DNA of 64,000 bases from Crossaster papposus (Eukaryota; Echinodermata; Asteroidea; Velatida; Solasteridae), in the NCBI GenBank assembly GCA_037893245.1, contig JBAIAA010000704.1, positions 806,001 through 870,000 on the forward strand, written 5' to 3'. Position 1 is the first letter of the stretch, and each line of letters begins with the position of its first letter. Below the pieces are notes generated by a model. It worked only from the letters and a program-made list of their open reading frames with translations, was not told the DNA's origin and did not search any database. Of the stretch, positions 21,621 through 34,285 are shown piece by piece. A program made the position numbers and the translations under genes.

Positions 21621-24600
21621 ATGGCGCTAGGTTCGGGTATTTTGCAAGGTTTGACCGTAAATTTCCGGGTTCATGACAGACATGCCATGGCGGATTTTGC
21701 TGTCATATTTCTGCTCGTATTGACTGGCTGTTCCAAGATATCAGGTAAACATCTTTGTATCATTTTTATATCTAATTTGGAAAACTTTGTGAAATTGGAA
21801 AATGTATTTTATGCTATTGTTATTATTATTGTTATTGTTTGTTAATATAGATTTCCCAGGATTTTTAAAAACATTTTTCATTGAAAATCACCAACTCTCA
21901 CATTTAATTTCGTTTGAAACAAATCCAGACGCTTTTACCAAACTGATTTAGTCATTTATCATTCAATTTCAACGTTTGGTCACTCTATTTAAACATTGTC
22001 TCGGCAATATTCCTGTAGAACCGCGACTGGCACCTATGATAGAAAAATGAATTAATAGACGAAATACAAACAAGTACAATTTTCCCAATATATATATTAT
22101 TGCTCTCAACAGGTGACACAGTACACCTGACAATGGTCACGCCCACACCTTATGGGGCGGGGTCCCCACAGACCTCAGCTAGCATCAGCTGTTTCCGTAG
22201 CAGTCCTGATAATAATATCACGCTGAGCTTTGGCAGACCGTTCCAGATAGGTCCAACAGGATATTCAATAATAACATCTACCACCCTCCCTATTGGTAGT
22301 ATGGAAACAGTGAATGGACAAATAGTCACACAGGATCTGACCACCAGTAATAATGCCACTGGGTGGTTTTATTGTGAAGGTTCCAATAGAGGGTTAACAA
22401 CCAGGGTGTATAGCATCATCCACAATCTGAGCAGTAAGTAAACTCATGGACATCACAATGCCAAGATGAATGAAGAAACAATTAATGACTGTTAATGAAT
22501 TAAGATCATTTTTCAATATCTATATTTTACCAATTGTATTGACTGTTTGTTCATTGCCTAGGCAGGTGGGTCCAAGTTAACGTCATCTGGAGAAAACATA
22601 TTCAATTGCACTCCAGTTGTTATCGGTTGCCATGTGTTTATCACCATTTAGCGCTAAAAAAAACCCAAAAAACATTCCAGATATTAATTTTGTTTTACAT
22701 GAACGAAGCCTAAATAGAAACAAAGTTAGGTTTTACAATCATGGATGCCGAAAAAAGAAAAACGGCGTTCGTTTTCAACTGGCGTCGGGCTTTTCATTTT
22801 TTGTTTCGCGATCGCCGTTCTGCGATCGTGAGTTTTTTTAAATAAAATTAAATTATTCGGAACAATTAAAAGATATTTAGCGCAGTCATTTGTCTAGATG
22901 CCTAGAATCATAATTTACTTTCAAATAAGTAAGATATTTCTTAATAATTCGGTAGTAAAATCTTTCGATATCTGTAAATGGTGTATCCTACATGTAAACA
23001 GTTTACTAAACATAACCTAACTTTGGAAGGTTTTTAAAACCTTTGCTTCGTCTTCGTCTTTGCTTTAGACTGAGAAGCAAATAGAAATGAAAGCAAATGG
23101 AAATGTTTAAACTATTGGGTTCATATCAATCGATTAAATGTTTCTGATGAAACACAAAATGCACCAGAATTGTGTTGGGGTTCTCGCAGTTGGGAGCCTA
23201 AAATCGCCTTCAGCTTAAAACGAAGACGAAGCCAGGGACTCAAAAAAGCCAATAGACAGCCCTCCAAACTTTTGTTTAATTCCTCTTTCACATAACTTTT
23301 AAAATTGCAGGAATATTTGAGCCTCGTGATGGAGTGGTGACAAAGACTGTCAATGCAGGAGAGAAAGTTGACCTCATGATTGACTTCGTCGATGCTGGGT
23401 TCATGTATTCTTTTCTATGGTGTAGAATCAGAAATGAAACTGCCAAAACTGTTGATGTTGCACAATACCGTGATGGAGATTTTTGTGTCATTATACAGAG
23501 TGGTCTGCCAGCTACCAATAATACCTTTAGTATGGCCAGAGTCATAGTCAGAGGTAAGTACAAAACAATCGTAATCTTTGCAAACGCTTATAGGTAGATG
23601 TATAGGTAGAGTTAGAAATAATAATGTTATCCGCTCTTCAATAGTTTTTAGTAATGCAAAATAGGCATAGAAGCGCGATCTAAGTCGTACCTGATAACAC
23701 TTTATCAGAATATTATTAGTCAAAAAAGAATACAAAAGAACAGCACAAACTATGATTGCAACATCTACTTTTAAAAATTAAGATTCCTCCATCTACAGAA
23801 TCACTAGGTTTGTTATTTTTAGTGTTGTTTAATCCTTATCTTGCACGCTCAATACATTTTTAATATTTCTTCTTTTTCTTTGAGTGTGAGGGGGAGTATT
23901 GTGTACAAGATGAAGGGTGAGTGGGAAATGTCGGTAAATCGGAAAAAAGTCTGCAAATCAGAAATTTAAAGAAAACGGGTGACAGGGTCCCTTTCTCTCT
24001 TTATCAGCCTCCTATTTGTCTTAAGCCACGCTTAACAAGCTCCCTTCTTTAGAATATTACTGTTGTTTCGGTCACTCTTCTGTTTTACAGGGTGTGTCGC
24101 AGGAAAGTGGGGTCCTATTGACTGTGTAGGGGTGTGTGATGTGTGCTACAATGGAGGAGTGTGTGATGATGAGACAGGAGATTGCATCTGCCCACCAGGA
24201 TTCATGGGACCAAACTGCCTCACAGGTAAGCTCATTGCTTGATGACTGTCTGTTCATCCGTCAGCCTGTCAGGCTGGGTGTGTGATCTGTGCTACAATGG
24301 AGGAGTGTGTGATTGCATCTGCCCACCAGGAGGATTCATGGGACCAAACTGCCTCACAGGTAAGATCATTGCTAGATCACTGTCTGTCCATCCGTCAGCT
24401 TGTCTTAATGGGTGTGTGATCTGTGCTACAATGAAGGATGCACACATTATTTGTATTGACTTCTTAGTATAAATGTATCAAATTTGATTTCTACAGCTTG
24501 TGGCATGCATAGATTTGGCTGGGAATGCGGGTTCCAATGTGGAATTGGTAACGTCATTCAGAGTTGTACAGGGAGCCAGTTTGGTCTGCCAGACCCCTAT

Positions 24601-27600
24601 GGGAACAGCTGCATCTCGGGATACCATGGCAGAGACTGTGATGAAAGTAAGGACATGTAGGAACTGCATGTATACTTTTGATTTGTAGATCCCAAGTGTG
24701 CAAAGTAAGATATGTTGCAATAAAAGGATATATAAAAACAAATTATATCTAAACTTAATACTAATAATAGGTTATGTACAAATTAATACAATGCTGTATA
24801 CATTAGGTATCCAGCTATTACATCACAGTGAACAAAAATACAATAATTGTCATGGTTAAAAGAAGTGCGTCATCGTCATCTAGATGACGTACGGTAACAG
24901 CGTGACCTCTGGATAGCACATAAATTCCAGTGAAAAATGAGCTTTGATTAATTATCTTCAAACCTTACACTGATATTGCGGAGGTAACAGTTCAATCGAT
25001 CTCTGGCTGTGCTCCGTGGTCATATAGGGTCGTTATATGCCATCGACTCGACCACGTTGTAGCCGCATCCTTTGCAATTCAGCTAATCAGCTGCGAGTAA
25101 GGATGATTAGCCCCCGAATTATTATTAAAGTCTCAGTTAACTACATCCCATCTCACTGTCACGCCTCTCAAATAAAAGATCTCTCTGTGCTCTTTAATTT
25201 GACACCACATTTGTTGTTGTAATGCTCGTAGTTTAACAGTTTTTTGTAAATGTTTATTTTCTTCAGCCATGTTTACTTTTGCGTGGAATTGCCTTTTTAA
25301 TGATTTCTGAACAACAAAAAGTACCCCTTTTAAGTAGCAACATCTACAACATAAGTTCTTTTAGCACACTATCCTCAGTGACAGTATACTCTTGACAGTT
25401 CAACTTGTCGGAAATTTAGCAAACTTGTAAACTGGCCTTTGCTTTGAAATCAATGGAACATGGCTTCTGTGACTGAGGAAATGCAAATAAGATGTCATAA
25501 GTTAATGAACTATGCATATTTGACATCTTTTACATGATCTCCTTGTGTATTACATTTTGTATTTCTGTTTTAGTGTGTCCTTCTGAATCCTTTGGTGCTG
25601 GATGTACCCAGACCTGTCACTGCCAGTCAGGACAGTGTAATCGTTACACAGGGAAGTGTGAAGGAACACCCAGTGGATGTAAAGCAAGCTGGTCTGGTAC
25701 AAACTGTCAGAGTAAGTTGCCTGATATCATCTTTTTTGTTGTTCAAGCAATGCAGAAATAAATCTGTATCCGTGCTACCAGCTACAACCTCTGTCTAGAT
25801 GTCTGGGGCTGCGTTTTATTCACATGAACAATGCAGACGTTCTAGCCTTCAGGGACGTTCGCTATTTTGTGTGGACGTTCATTAATTGGAAAATTGTTCA
25901 CGTAGTTAGCAAACGTTGGCAACCTTGAGTGGAACGCATCTCATCTGGTCATCGTGTATTCATGGCGGTTCTGTGGGTATCGTTTTCTATGTGCATTCCC
26001 ACATTTAACTGTTTGTGGTTATTAAATTAGACGTGTAACCGTTGTTTTGCGGTTACAGTTTAACGGTTAATCGTAACCAACATTAAAAAAAAAAAATGCA
26101 TGGGCGCCTGCATTGCATATTGGCGCTGCTTCCTCAAGGAATTTAGTGTGTGCGCGTAGTACGTGTTGACAATCGCAGTTCTGCGATTGCTAATTGTCTG
26201 CATTTTATAAGCCGACTGGCTATATGTTAGATAAGCTATCAGAAATGTCCATACAAAATGTAATCAATTGTACTATTTGTGACCTGCTCCAACGAAACCC
26301 ACGGCAAGTTGACAATTGGTGGGGTTTCTTTTATTTAAAAAAAAATAATAAAAAAATTAAATAAAACATAACAACAAAATAAAATAAAAAAAAATAAAAA
26401 TAACCGAACAGGAAAAAGTAACCGTGTAACCGTTATACGGTCGGTTAACCGTGTAACCGTGTAACCGTTGCAGGCTTAAACTGGACACTGCCCATTTCTT
26501 TTCTGAATTTCTAAAAGTCTAAGAATCAAAATGTGAAAACAGACCTTATTGCCTGAACATTAGTCTGTGGTTGTTCACGGTGTCACTGTTTGTGTGCAGT
26601 CCCGGATGTTTGCCCTGTTGGTTACTATGGAGTTGACTGCCTGAGTAAGTGTCACTGTCTCAATGACACAGCTTGTAACAATGACACTGGTTACTGCAGT
26701 GGATCAAACGGTGGATGTGCAACAGGATTTGAATGTATATCAAGTAAGTAAAGTATTATCCAAGAGAAAATTGTTGTCATTTTACAGATTTTGTATGTCA
26801 CAGTTATGTATTTGCATTAACTATAGCTGTAGCATGCATGGGACTGTACCATTACCCCAAAGTGAAAAACAGTAATTTGTTGGTATGTTTAGGTGAATAT
26901 TAATAAGACCTAATAATGCAATAAATGTTAACTATATTGATGTTGGATTGTTTTAATTGAAATGCGTGATTACTGTGTATTTCAGGTTTGCTCATAGATT
27001 GTGTCTGTATTACATTGTATCTAAGGTTCAGGAGCATGTCCTGTTGGATTGTATAGGTTCAATGGGGTCTGCACAGCACCCTGTCATTGCCTGAATAATG
27101 CAGCATGTCATTCTAGCTCACGGTACTGTGTAGGATCAGATGGAGAATGTGAAGCGGGATTTCAGGCATATGCCGGCACTAGAAACAACTGCCTGTTTGG
27201 TAAGCAATTGTCATTTGTTTGGATGGGCAATACCATTGATAAATAGCTCTGCTTTGCCATTGGTTTCAATTTCAAACTAAAAACACTTGCATTTTGTGAT
27301 CAAAATCAACCAAAATAATTTGCTTTTTAAGTTGTAGATATTTGTTTCTTCTTCACCTTAATTAACCAGTTCGCGCCGGGATTATTTTAACAACGCCGAG
27401 CCGACGGGCGGGATTATTTTTAACGAAACTCGATCCGAAGCGTGTTTCGGCTGATAGTGCCGGGAAGCACACCCACGCATTTCCGGCCTTGCGCGCTGCT
27501 GACATACATTTCCGAACTTGAACTTGGCGTGTTTATGCGTCATCCGTTTTGAATTTTGGGAAATTTTTGCGTTTATATACGTCATCCGGCGCGAACTGGT

Positions 27601-29842
27601 TAAAGGTAGGATAAATTATTTGCAGATATTGAAAACAAATTACTACCGAATTATTAGAAAATATCTTACTTATTTGAAACTTAATAATGAATGTAGGCAT
27701 CCAGCAAAATAATTTCGCCAGATATCTGTAATTGTTCTGAGAAATTGAATTTGTATTTGTTTTAATCACGATCGCCGGACGGCAAAAGAACCACTGCCCG
27801 ACGCCGGCTAAAAACGAACCTGTTTTTCTTGCTTTTCTTAGCATCTATGATTGTAAAACTTTGGACAGGTCAGTTAAACGATATTTACAATAAAATACTG
27901 ACCCCTTAAATTCACCCAGTCATGATAATTCAACAATTACCAATGGTGTATCTTACCTTTTAAGCACCATCTACATATATGAGAGGTTACATTAATCCTT
28001 TCTCTTGTTTACACTATAATGCACTTCAAAAGTCGCGTAAAATAAACATATTTTATACATGGCACTGCAAATCACATCAAGGTAAGCCACATAGAACCGC
28101 AGCTCAACTAGGTCATGCTGAGTCTATACTGGGTATATCACAATGACACAGGCAAATACATCAATGTCCATTCACGAACTACAAAAGTGCAATTCACTGT
28201 ACACGGAAAGAATCGTTTAAGGCACTGCATCTTGCGATTGCGAAAAAACAAGAATAACATAAGAATAATTGCTCGACGCCGGTTGAAAACAAACGCTGTT
28301 TTTCGTGCTTTTCTCGGCATCCATGATCTTCGTACAGTTCAGTTAAACGATATTTACTATAAAATATAACCCCCAAATTCACCCATTCATGATAATTCAA
28401 GCAATTACCAATGGTGTATCATACCTTTAACTGTAAAGGCAATAGAGTCAATGCCCTTCTGGAATGAAATGAAGGCATCTTTTCTAATTTGTATTGATAC
28501 AAGTGTAAAAGTAACAACAAAAAAACAATTTTCTTTTCTAGCTTGTTGATTGTTTTCCTGAATCACGTGATAACCAAGTACGTGTATAACTGACTTTAAG
28601 GAGTTATAAAAGACAAATACAGGAACTCGGATGTTTTGGTTTATCACCAAATCTCTCGCAACCAGCTAGTTAAAACTTTAGTCACAACCAAAACAAATGT
28701 ATAGCGGAATTAACAATCTATTGCATTAATTCACAAAAGTGTGGCGGTTCTATCCTCGCCTTCCACCACTATGACCCGGGTTCGAATCCGGCCTAGGCCA
28801 ATATGTGGATTGGGTTTTCAGTCCCTGCCTGACTCCGTGGGTTTTTCCCCAGGATATTTTTCTGGGGTTTTCCTCCCACCTCTAAAACTGTAACTTCTTC
28901 ACATTAATTATTGAATGAAATAAACAAATTGTTGAATGAAATTTGTTCCCGACGTGAATATGGCCATTGATGCTGGTACGGCGTTAAACCCTAAAAACTC
29001 ACTCACTCACTTAATTCACAAAAACAAACTAATTAACATTTTTGCTTAGCGTATTCTATATAATAATCATGCACACATTTATCTGTGCCAAACATATACA
29101 AATGGTTCCAGATAATAGACATGGGCACATTTGTTGTGTTGTGATGTTGTGAAAAACAGGGCTATTTGTTTGACATACTTTATATTATGGTACGTTTGAC
29201 GATCTCAAAAGGTACAAAAGCCTCTAAACGCCAGGTAAAAGGCATTGAGCGCTTTATATAAAAGTGTCGTTTCGTGGCTTTTTTGCGGGAAGTCTTCATT
29301 TGTTATTTCCTTTGATTCAGTTCTACCTGTGCTGAGTCAGTCACCCAGTGTATCAGTTACATCTACATCAGCTACCGTCAGCTGGCAGCCATGGGATTCC
29401 AATGAGATGGACACGGGAGATGGACCAGTCATTGCATACACAGTATATTCCTCCCCTGCATCCCCCATAGCATGGACTGTTGCTGGTAATGAGACAGTTA
29501 CCAACCCACCTCAGTCTTCGTTCAGCTTCGCTGTTCAACCACTGGAACTAAACACTGTGTATATGTTCAGTGTGGCTGCAGTGAGAGAGGGCCCAGGAGG
29601 AGAAGGGACAAGGAGTCCTGCAACTAGTGCGACAACCCTATCTGAGCTACCGTCTACACCAACCACACCGACCACACCGACCACACCGACCACACCCTCC
29701 ACACCGACCACACCGACCACATTAACCACATTAACCACCTTAACCACACAAACCACTGAATTGGCCACCTCAGACACAGGCTCACCAACTACACACAAAA
29801 ACACGGCACTGCCTACCACACCACCACCCAGAAGTACCACAG
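21621..29842 (+). CDS. Gene 2 ectodomain exons 1-10
   Basis: Exons: 21621-21744 (signal peptide), 22113-22433 (Ig1), 23311-23553 (Ig2), 24091-24225 and 24273-24359 (EGF array; the second lost four residues, [10 protein letters not shown]), 24497-24646 ([13 protein letters not shown]), 25574-25711 ([13 protein letters not shown]), 26600-26743 ([13 protein letters not shown]), 27026-27199 ([13 protein letters not shown]), 29321-29842 (FN3 plus stalk). All are phase 1-1 and multiples of three. The stalk is a PTT/TTL repeat, a likely O-glycosylated mucin-like spacer absent from gene 1. A decayed EGF unit at about 24400-24440 has lost its acceptor. The exon at 27026 could instead start at 27032. 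Confidence 0.85.
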
Positions 29843-32071
29843 GTAAAGTAGACAGTCATCATCTGTCATACAGTATAATTATATAGATCTTGGCAAAATG
29901 CACTGGTTTTTGTGCGGACCAGGGGCACGTTTAATAGCACATACGTATGCGCTATACCCGTGTACCTTTAAAACACATCATCCACAGAATCAACATCTAC
30001 AATCAACCGCATTCAACCAACCGACCACTAAGATTGAAGGTAAAATTGAGATACATGAAAAGTTATGGTTTCTTGATGTTTGTCAACATAAATTAGTTAT
30101 TGACTGAAAGCAGTATTTATGTTGATTTGTGTTTATAGCAACAACTCCACAACCCACCACAGCTGGTCCATCGAGCACAGCTCTTATTGCTGTCATTGTC
30201 GTCGTCATAATCGTTGTGATTGTCGTGGCTGTGGTTTTAAGTTGTAAACACGTTATAGTAGTGTAGTAGTTAGGCTTATCGTGTAGCATTCAGTCCTATC
30301 GTACAGTATTTGTACATTCTACTGAATCTAAAGTGGAAGTGTCTGATTGCACATTGCAATTATGTAAAATTGTACACAAATTTTTTTTCTGTGTGTGCAC
30401 AGTTTTTATTGCTGTCATTGTCGTCGTCATAATCGTTGTGATTGTCGTGGCTGTGGTTTTATGCGTTTATTTTCGGCATCATCGGAAACCAACAAAACAG
30501 CCACCAAAGACACAATCAGCAGGAGAACAGGAACTGGTAGGTGCTATGTTTCAGTTAAATTGGCTGCTGCGGAGTTATGCAAAATGTTTCAGCTTTAACC
30601 TTACGCAGGTGCTCCTTTCAGTTAAATTAATGTTTTGCGTTTTTCCAATAACACCCTTCTCACGTTTTCGGGATAATTCTATGAAACTCAATGCTGCACC
30701 CACATAATACATTGTGCCTCATCTATATATTGTGCCTCATCTATATATAACATTTTGTATCTAAATTGTGATCATTTACTGTGTCGACATGGCTTGATTA
30801 TTGGCTTTTCACAGATCACGTATGTTGATACTGAGATATCTCCAGACAATGTCACCGGGATATCAGACTATGAGAGGGTTGGTGGTGAATGCACAACGTC
30901 GTATGAAGAAGTTGGTATTGACATGCCGCCATCAGCATCAATCTATGATGATGTGAGCCTGCCAACTTGGGCAATTAAGTGGGGCATTCCTTGGGAGCAC
31001 CTGGTGGTTGGCAAGAAGGTCTTAGGCAAAGGACATTTTGGAGAAGTTCGCGAGGGAGCAGTGATGGTGGAAGGAGAAGTTTCCAAGGCGACTATTAAGA
31101 CACTGAAGGGTAAGCACTTGAATATAGCACTAAGCACTAGTTTGGAAATTACCACTGACACAATTTGAACTGAAAACCTTCTCATTAAGTCCAAAGAACG
31201 AGAATAGGGTCGATCGATGAGGCATACGCCATAAATTAGGTATTTCCCAGTTGTTTTGTTCCATTCAAATTCGAATTTATAAATAATATATTTTCCATAA
31301 AATTTTTGTCAATAATTGGTAACAGCAAACACGTCGGCAAATGACCATAAGAACTTCATGGAGGAATTCCGGACGCTGACCAAAGTTGGACGGCACCCGA
31401 ACGTGGTCGGCATTCTTGGTGCTTGCCAACATGAAGGTGGGTAATTGTTTGTAATTATTCAGAGGAGTTAAGTGCCAATGGTTATACATGTGTTTGATTG
31501 CAGAGGTAGTTTGACCACAAGGTTAAAAGCCCCAGTGCATTATTTGTTGGTACAAAACAAAATTACTTTACAAATTGTACACAGTTTAATCATGCATGTA
31601 TATAATGATATCGGTACCGCACGCTTGTACTTTAAGCATTCCGTTTTTACTTCTTTTTATCAGATAGTCTGTATGTGGCTTTGGAGTTCATGCCCAACCT
31701 GTGGACCTACCTTAGAAAAGCCCGATCCCAGGGGGACGAAAATCAGTCAACTCTGTCTTCTGAGAAGCTGATTCAGTTTGCTTTGGGTGTTGCCAAAGGA
31801 ATGCAACACCTTGCTGCATTGGGGGTAAGCGTCGGTCCTTGTTTTGGTAGGTCCCCTACTGCAAATGAAACGGTCATAGCGTAGCAGTTCTTTCCTCGCC
31901 TTCCTCCGCTGTGACCTGCGTCCGCTGTGACTTGCGTTCGAATCCCGCCTTGGCCAATAATGTGGATTTAGTTTTCAGTGGGATTCCGTGGGTTTTCCCA
32001 ATGATACATTTTTGGTGTTTTCCCTCCCACGTCTAAAACTGTAACTTCTTCACATTGTCTTCTATCACTCT

Positions 32072-32103
<32 letters not shown>

Positions 32104-33501
32104 TCTCTGTGCAGGTGATTCATCGTGATTTGGCGGCAAGGAACGTCCTCCTTGACAGTCAACTGGTTGCCAAGGTTTCCGGCTTTGGCTTGTCGCGTGG
32201 AGAAGATATATACGTTCAGATGTCACGGGTGAGTATCGTAGCGGCTGTCATTAACTGTTGTTGCATTATCTATATACCAAAGCTTCTTACCAATAACCTA
32301 AACTTCTTCATACACTCTTTTTCGGAGTGTCTCTTTGATTTTGCAGTATAACATCCTTTTGGTCTTATCTTTGCAGACACGGGTTCCCACTCGCTGGCTG
32401 TCTGTGGAGTCGTTGACTTCCAAGACTTACACAACTAAGAGTGACATGTACGTACGCAAACAAAATAACACTTTGAATGTGAATAATGTTATAAACGTAC
32501 AACAAATCGCCTATCATTTCAGTAAAGATTCATTTGTCATTATCGTTTTTACTTAGATGGTCCTTCGGAATCCTTCTGTGGGAAATTGCGACTCTGGGTA
32601 ACATTACTTTTTTATGTTTATATGATTATTACTTTTGGATAATGATGTGTTAAAAATGGTGTCTGCGATTGTGCTTAATGTGTTTTTGTTTCCAGTTGCG
32701 ATTTCTCAAATTAAGACCAACGTATGGAAAAGTTTTTTCATTTCAATCTTGTATGTGTCTGTATCTGTTCTCTCACTCTTAAGAGTATTGCATAATTTCT
32801 TTTCAAGGTGCCACTCCTTACGAATACATCATATTTAAGGCCCTGTTGTCGAAGTTGAAGAATGGATACCGGATGCCCAAACCTAATAACTGTGACGATG
32901 AAATGTAAGATGTGATGTAAAACTTGGGTTTAGGGTTGTATATGGGCGTTTGCATTTTCGTTCGTACATCAATACTTATATCTTTATCAATTCAACTTAA
33001 CGATTCACTAGTTGAAAGTGATATTGAACTTACTTTGTTTGGTTTTCCCTGCTGTCATGGCTAGTCCTTAAACATTATTCCAGTTACTCCTGCATGAGCA
33101 TAATGTTTCTTACAATTTATAACAGAAATTAATGTCTTAAGGAGGAAACATTTAGTAAATGGCACTAAAGATGTCGTGTTTTTTTCAGCTACAACCTGAT
33201 GCTGCTGTGTTGGCAGGAAGACCCAGCCAACCGACCTCATTTCGAGGAACTAGTGACTCGTCTGACAGGGATGGCTGACAACCAAAACGAACACGTGAGT
33301 GTTGGAATTGGATACGTCAATGACTGAGCTACTATCATTCATATACCTTCATCATGTTTGTGTTGTGGTCTGACCATGTGATTAAGGTCTAAAACACCTG
33401 ATTAAGAATTGAATTACGCATAGGCCTAATAGTACACGTTACATGTTTTGTCTCTGTAGACGTACATGCGACTGCTGCCGAAAGCTGACAACTACATGTG
33501 A
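21621..33501 (+). CDS. Gene 2: TIE-like receptor tyrosine kinase, open throughout, DFG changed to GFG
   Basis: Twenty exons with GT-AG borders and matching phases give 3210 coding bases, about 1069 residues (1047 from the second ATG at 21687, which has a stronger Kozak context next to the signal peptide). Order: signal peptide, Ig1, Ig2, EGF series, FN3 with a Thr/Pro-rich stalk, TM, juxtamembrane region, kinase. It lacks the Ig3 exon of gene 1. Predicted plasma-membrane receptor. The glycine loop, AIK lysine and HRDLAARN are kept, but the Mg-binding Asp of DFG is Gly (GGC at 32181-32183) and the hinge lacks Gly-Asp. It is therefore probably a pseudokinase or decoy that signals by dimerisation or docking. 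The C-terminus is shortened by an early TGA at 33499-33501. This is the best-supported gene in the window. Confidence 0.88.
22660..22993. mobile_element. MITE copy (GGTGTATCCTAC family), partial
   Basis: Interior and right end match 4779-5080, including AACGGCGTTCGTTTTCAAC and GGTGTATCCTAC. The left terminus is not clear. Confidence 0.55.
24999..25125 (+). repeat. SINE fragment
   Basis: About 125 bp, including GACTCGACCACGTTGTAGCC, match the tail of the fuller SINE at 59355-59680. The tRNA-like head is missing. Confidence 0.65.
26030..26475. repeat. GTAACCG-rich inverted-end repeat with A-rich centre
   Basis: The segment starts and ends in arrays of GTAACCG/CGGTTAC motifs (about 26034-26075 and 26415-26470) around an A-rich stretch of about 80 bases. 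It looks like a small non-autonomous element. No coding potential. Confidence 0.5.
27602..27963. mobile_element. MITE copy (GGTAGGATA family)
   Basis: It starts AAAGGTAGGATAAATT and ends GGTGTATCTTACCTTTTAA, with the same interior as 4779-5080. A second, partial copy follows at about 28230-28431 ending GGTGTATCATACCTTT. Confidence 0.65.
28738..29012 (+). repeat. SINE, near full length
   Basis: It opens with a tRNA-like stretch ending GGGTTCGAATCCGGCC (B box), followed by CCGTGGGTTTTTCCCC, and terminates in CTCACTCACTCAC. Related remnants are in the kinase intron of all three genes. Confidence 0.7.
29638..29842 (+). CDS. Gene 2 Thr/Pro stalk segment
   Basis: The 3' part of the FN3 exon encodes repeated PTT and LTT triplets followed by further Thr/Ser-rich sequence up to the donor GTAAAG. 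It is a likely O-glycosylated membrane-proximal spacer and a variable-length microsatellite-like coding repeat. The antisense valine-rich frame over it is a shadow. Confidence 0.8.
30139..30266 (+). CDS. Gene 2 alternative, truncated transmembrane exon
   Basis: The exon after GTTTATAG opens in phase 1 and reads [19 protein letters not shown]... through the same Val/Ile helix as the other TM exons. It then leaves homology at VVLS and meets TAG at 30264-30266, eight residues after SCK. If used, it would give a membrane-anchored receptor with almost no cytosolic tail. The downstream exon 30403-30536 repeats about 55 bp of the helix and keeps the normal cytosolic end. It may simply be the broken 5' half of a duplicated exon. 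Confidence 0.55.
30403..33501 (+). CDS. Gene 2 transmembrane and (pseudo)kinase exons 11-20
   Basis: Exons: 30403-30536 (TM and basic stop-transfer HHRKPTK), 30815-31109 (juxtamembrane, [11 protein letters not shown] lysine), 31326-31436, 31664-31824 (hinge, FMPNLWTYL, six bases shorter than gene 1), 32115-32228 (HRDLAARN and [12 protein letters not shown]), 32377-32447, 32557-32597, 32808-32904, 33189-33294, 33460-33501. Tyrosine motifs SDYERV, SYEEV and IYDDV lie in the juxtamembrane exon. The last exon loses the final ten codons seen in genes 1 and 3 because a short deletion makes ATG TGA. The TM exon acceptor reuses a CACAG that is coding in the upstream copy. Confidence 0.87.
31880..32090 (+). 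repeat. SINE remnant, gene 2 kinase intron
   Basis: Orthologous in position to 11268-11460, with GTTCGAATCCCGCC and CCGTGGGTTTTCCC kept. It ends in an A/T-rich tail next to the HRD exon acceptor. Confidence 0.7.
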
Positions 33502-33683
33502 TTCGCCCCGAGCTGGATGACAACTGAGCGGACAGACAAAAAGAGCATCGATGCTGCTCAGACAAAACTCAGACATAAGCGGAGGACGCATGTGAAACTG
33601 CTGTTTATGGTTTTGCATTATAACAAGTTTTTGTAAAAGAAAATAACCAGGACATATTTAATTTTGCATAGGATTGTATTTTG

Positions 33684-33700
33684 CCCCCCCCCCCCCCCCC
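33684..33700 (+). repeat. Poly-C tract in gene 2 3' region
   Basis: A run of about 17 C followed by A residues, in the 3' UTR. Likely unstable. Confidence 0.8.
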
Positions 33701-33745
33701 AAAAAAGTAAAGGGATAGTTTCGCGGTACCTAATTGTTTTGTCTC

Positions 33746-33830
33746 TGTATACGTACATGTGACTGCTGCCGAAAGCTGGCAACTACATGTACTTGATGAT
33801 TCGCCCCGAGCTGGATGACAACTGAATGGA
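33746..33830 (+). pseudogene. Relic second copy of the gene 2 last exon
   Basis: This segment repeats the terminal kinase exon (CTGCTGCCGAAAGCTGGCAA to the ACAACTGA stop) about 290 bp after the used one. The acceptor is changed from CTGTAG to CTGTAT, and ATG CGA has become ATG TGA. It is a tandem duplicate that has decayed, though unlike the used exon it still has the ten C-terminal codons. Confidence 0.75.
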
Positions 33831-34029
33831 CAGACAGTTTTTGTACAGGAAAATAACAAGGACAGGTCATATTTTGCATAGGATTATATTTTTTCATAAA
33901 AGGAGTTAAGGGACAGAATTATGTTAACATATTTACTCGTATACAAAAAATATACGCAGATGTTTATATTAAGAAAATGTTTACAGTAATTATGTCATTG
34001 CATTTTATATTGCTTCATGACAAGAAAAT

Positions 34030-34035
34030 AATAAA
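34030..34035 (+). promoter_or_regulatory. Possible poly(A) signal of gene 2
   Basis: AATAAA lies 529 bases after the gene 2 stop, in flank sequence shared with genes 1 and 3. The equivalent positions there are AATATTTAA and AATAATTCA. A single hexamer is weak evidence. Confidence 0.3.
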
Positions 34036-34285
34036 GACTTTTACGCTATTATATTGTTTTAATTATACTGGTTAGGAAATATGAGGGACAATAATTGTAT
34101 AAAATGTATACACAGCTTAATACAATTATAGCGGCATGTTTATTAATTTCTGCTTTATGTTGTGCAACATATTGGGGTTGTAATGTAATTTAAGGGACAG
34201 AATTATGTTAACATATTTACTCGTATGAAAAAATATACGCAGATGTTTATATTAAGAAAATGTTTACAGTAATTATGTCAGGTAA

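Noticed and set aside
29535-29840. Valine-rich minus-strand open frame of 101 codons
   Set aside because: It is the exact antisense of the Thr/Pro-repeat stalk of gene 2, open only because the repeat lacks stops on that strand.
29989-30041. Possible extra stalk exon between FN3 and TM in gene 2
   Set aside because: It has CCACAG before and GAAG|GTAAAA after, but in the required phase it contains TAA; only another incoming phase is open.
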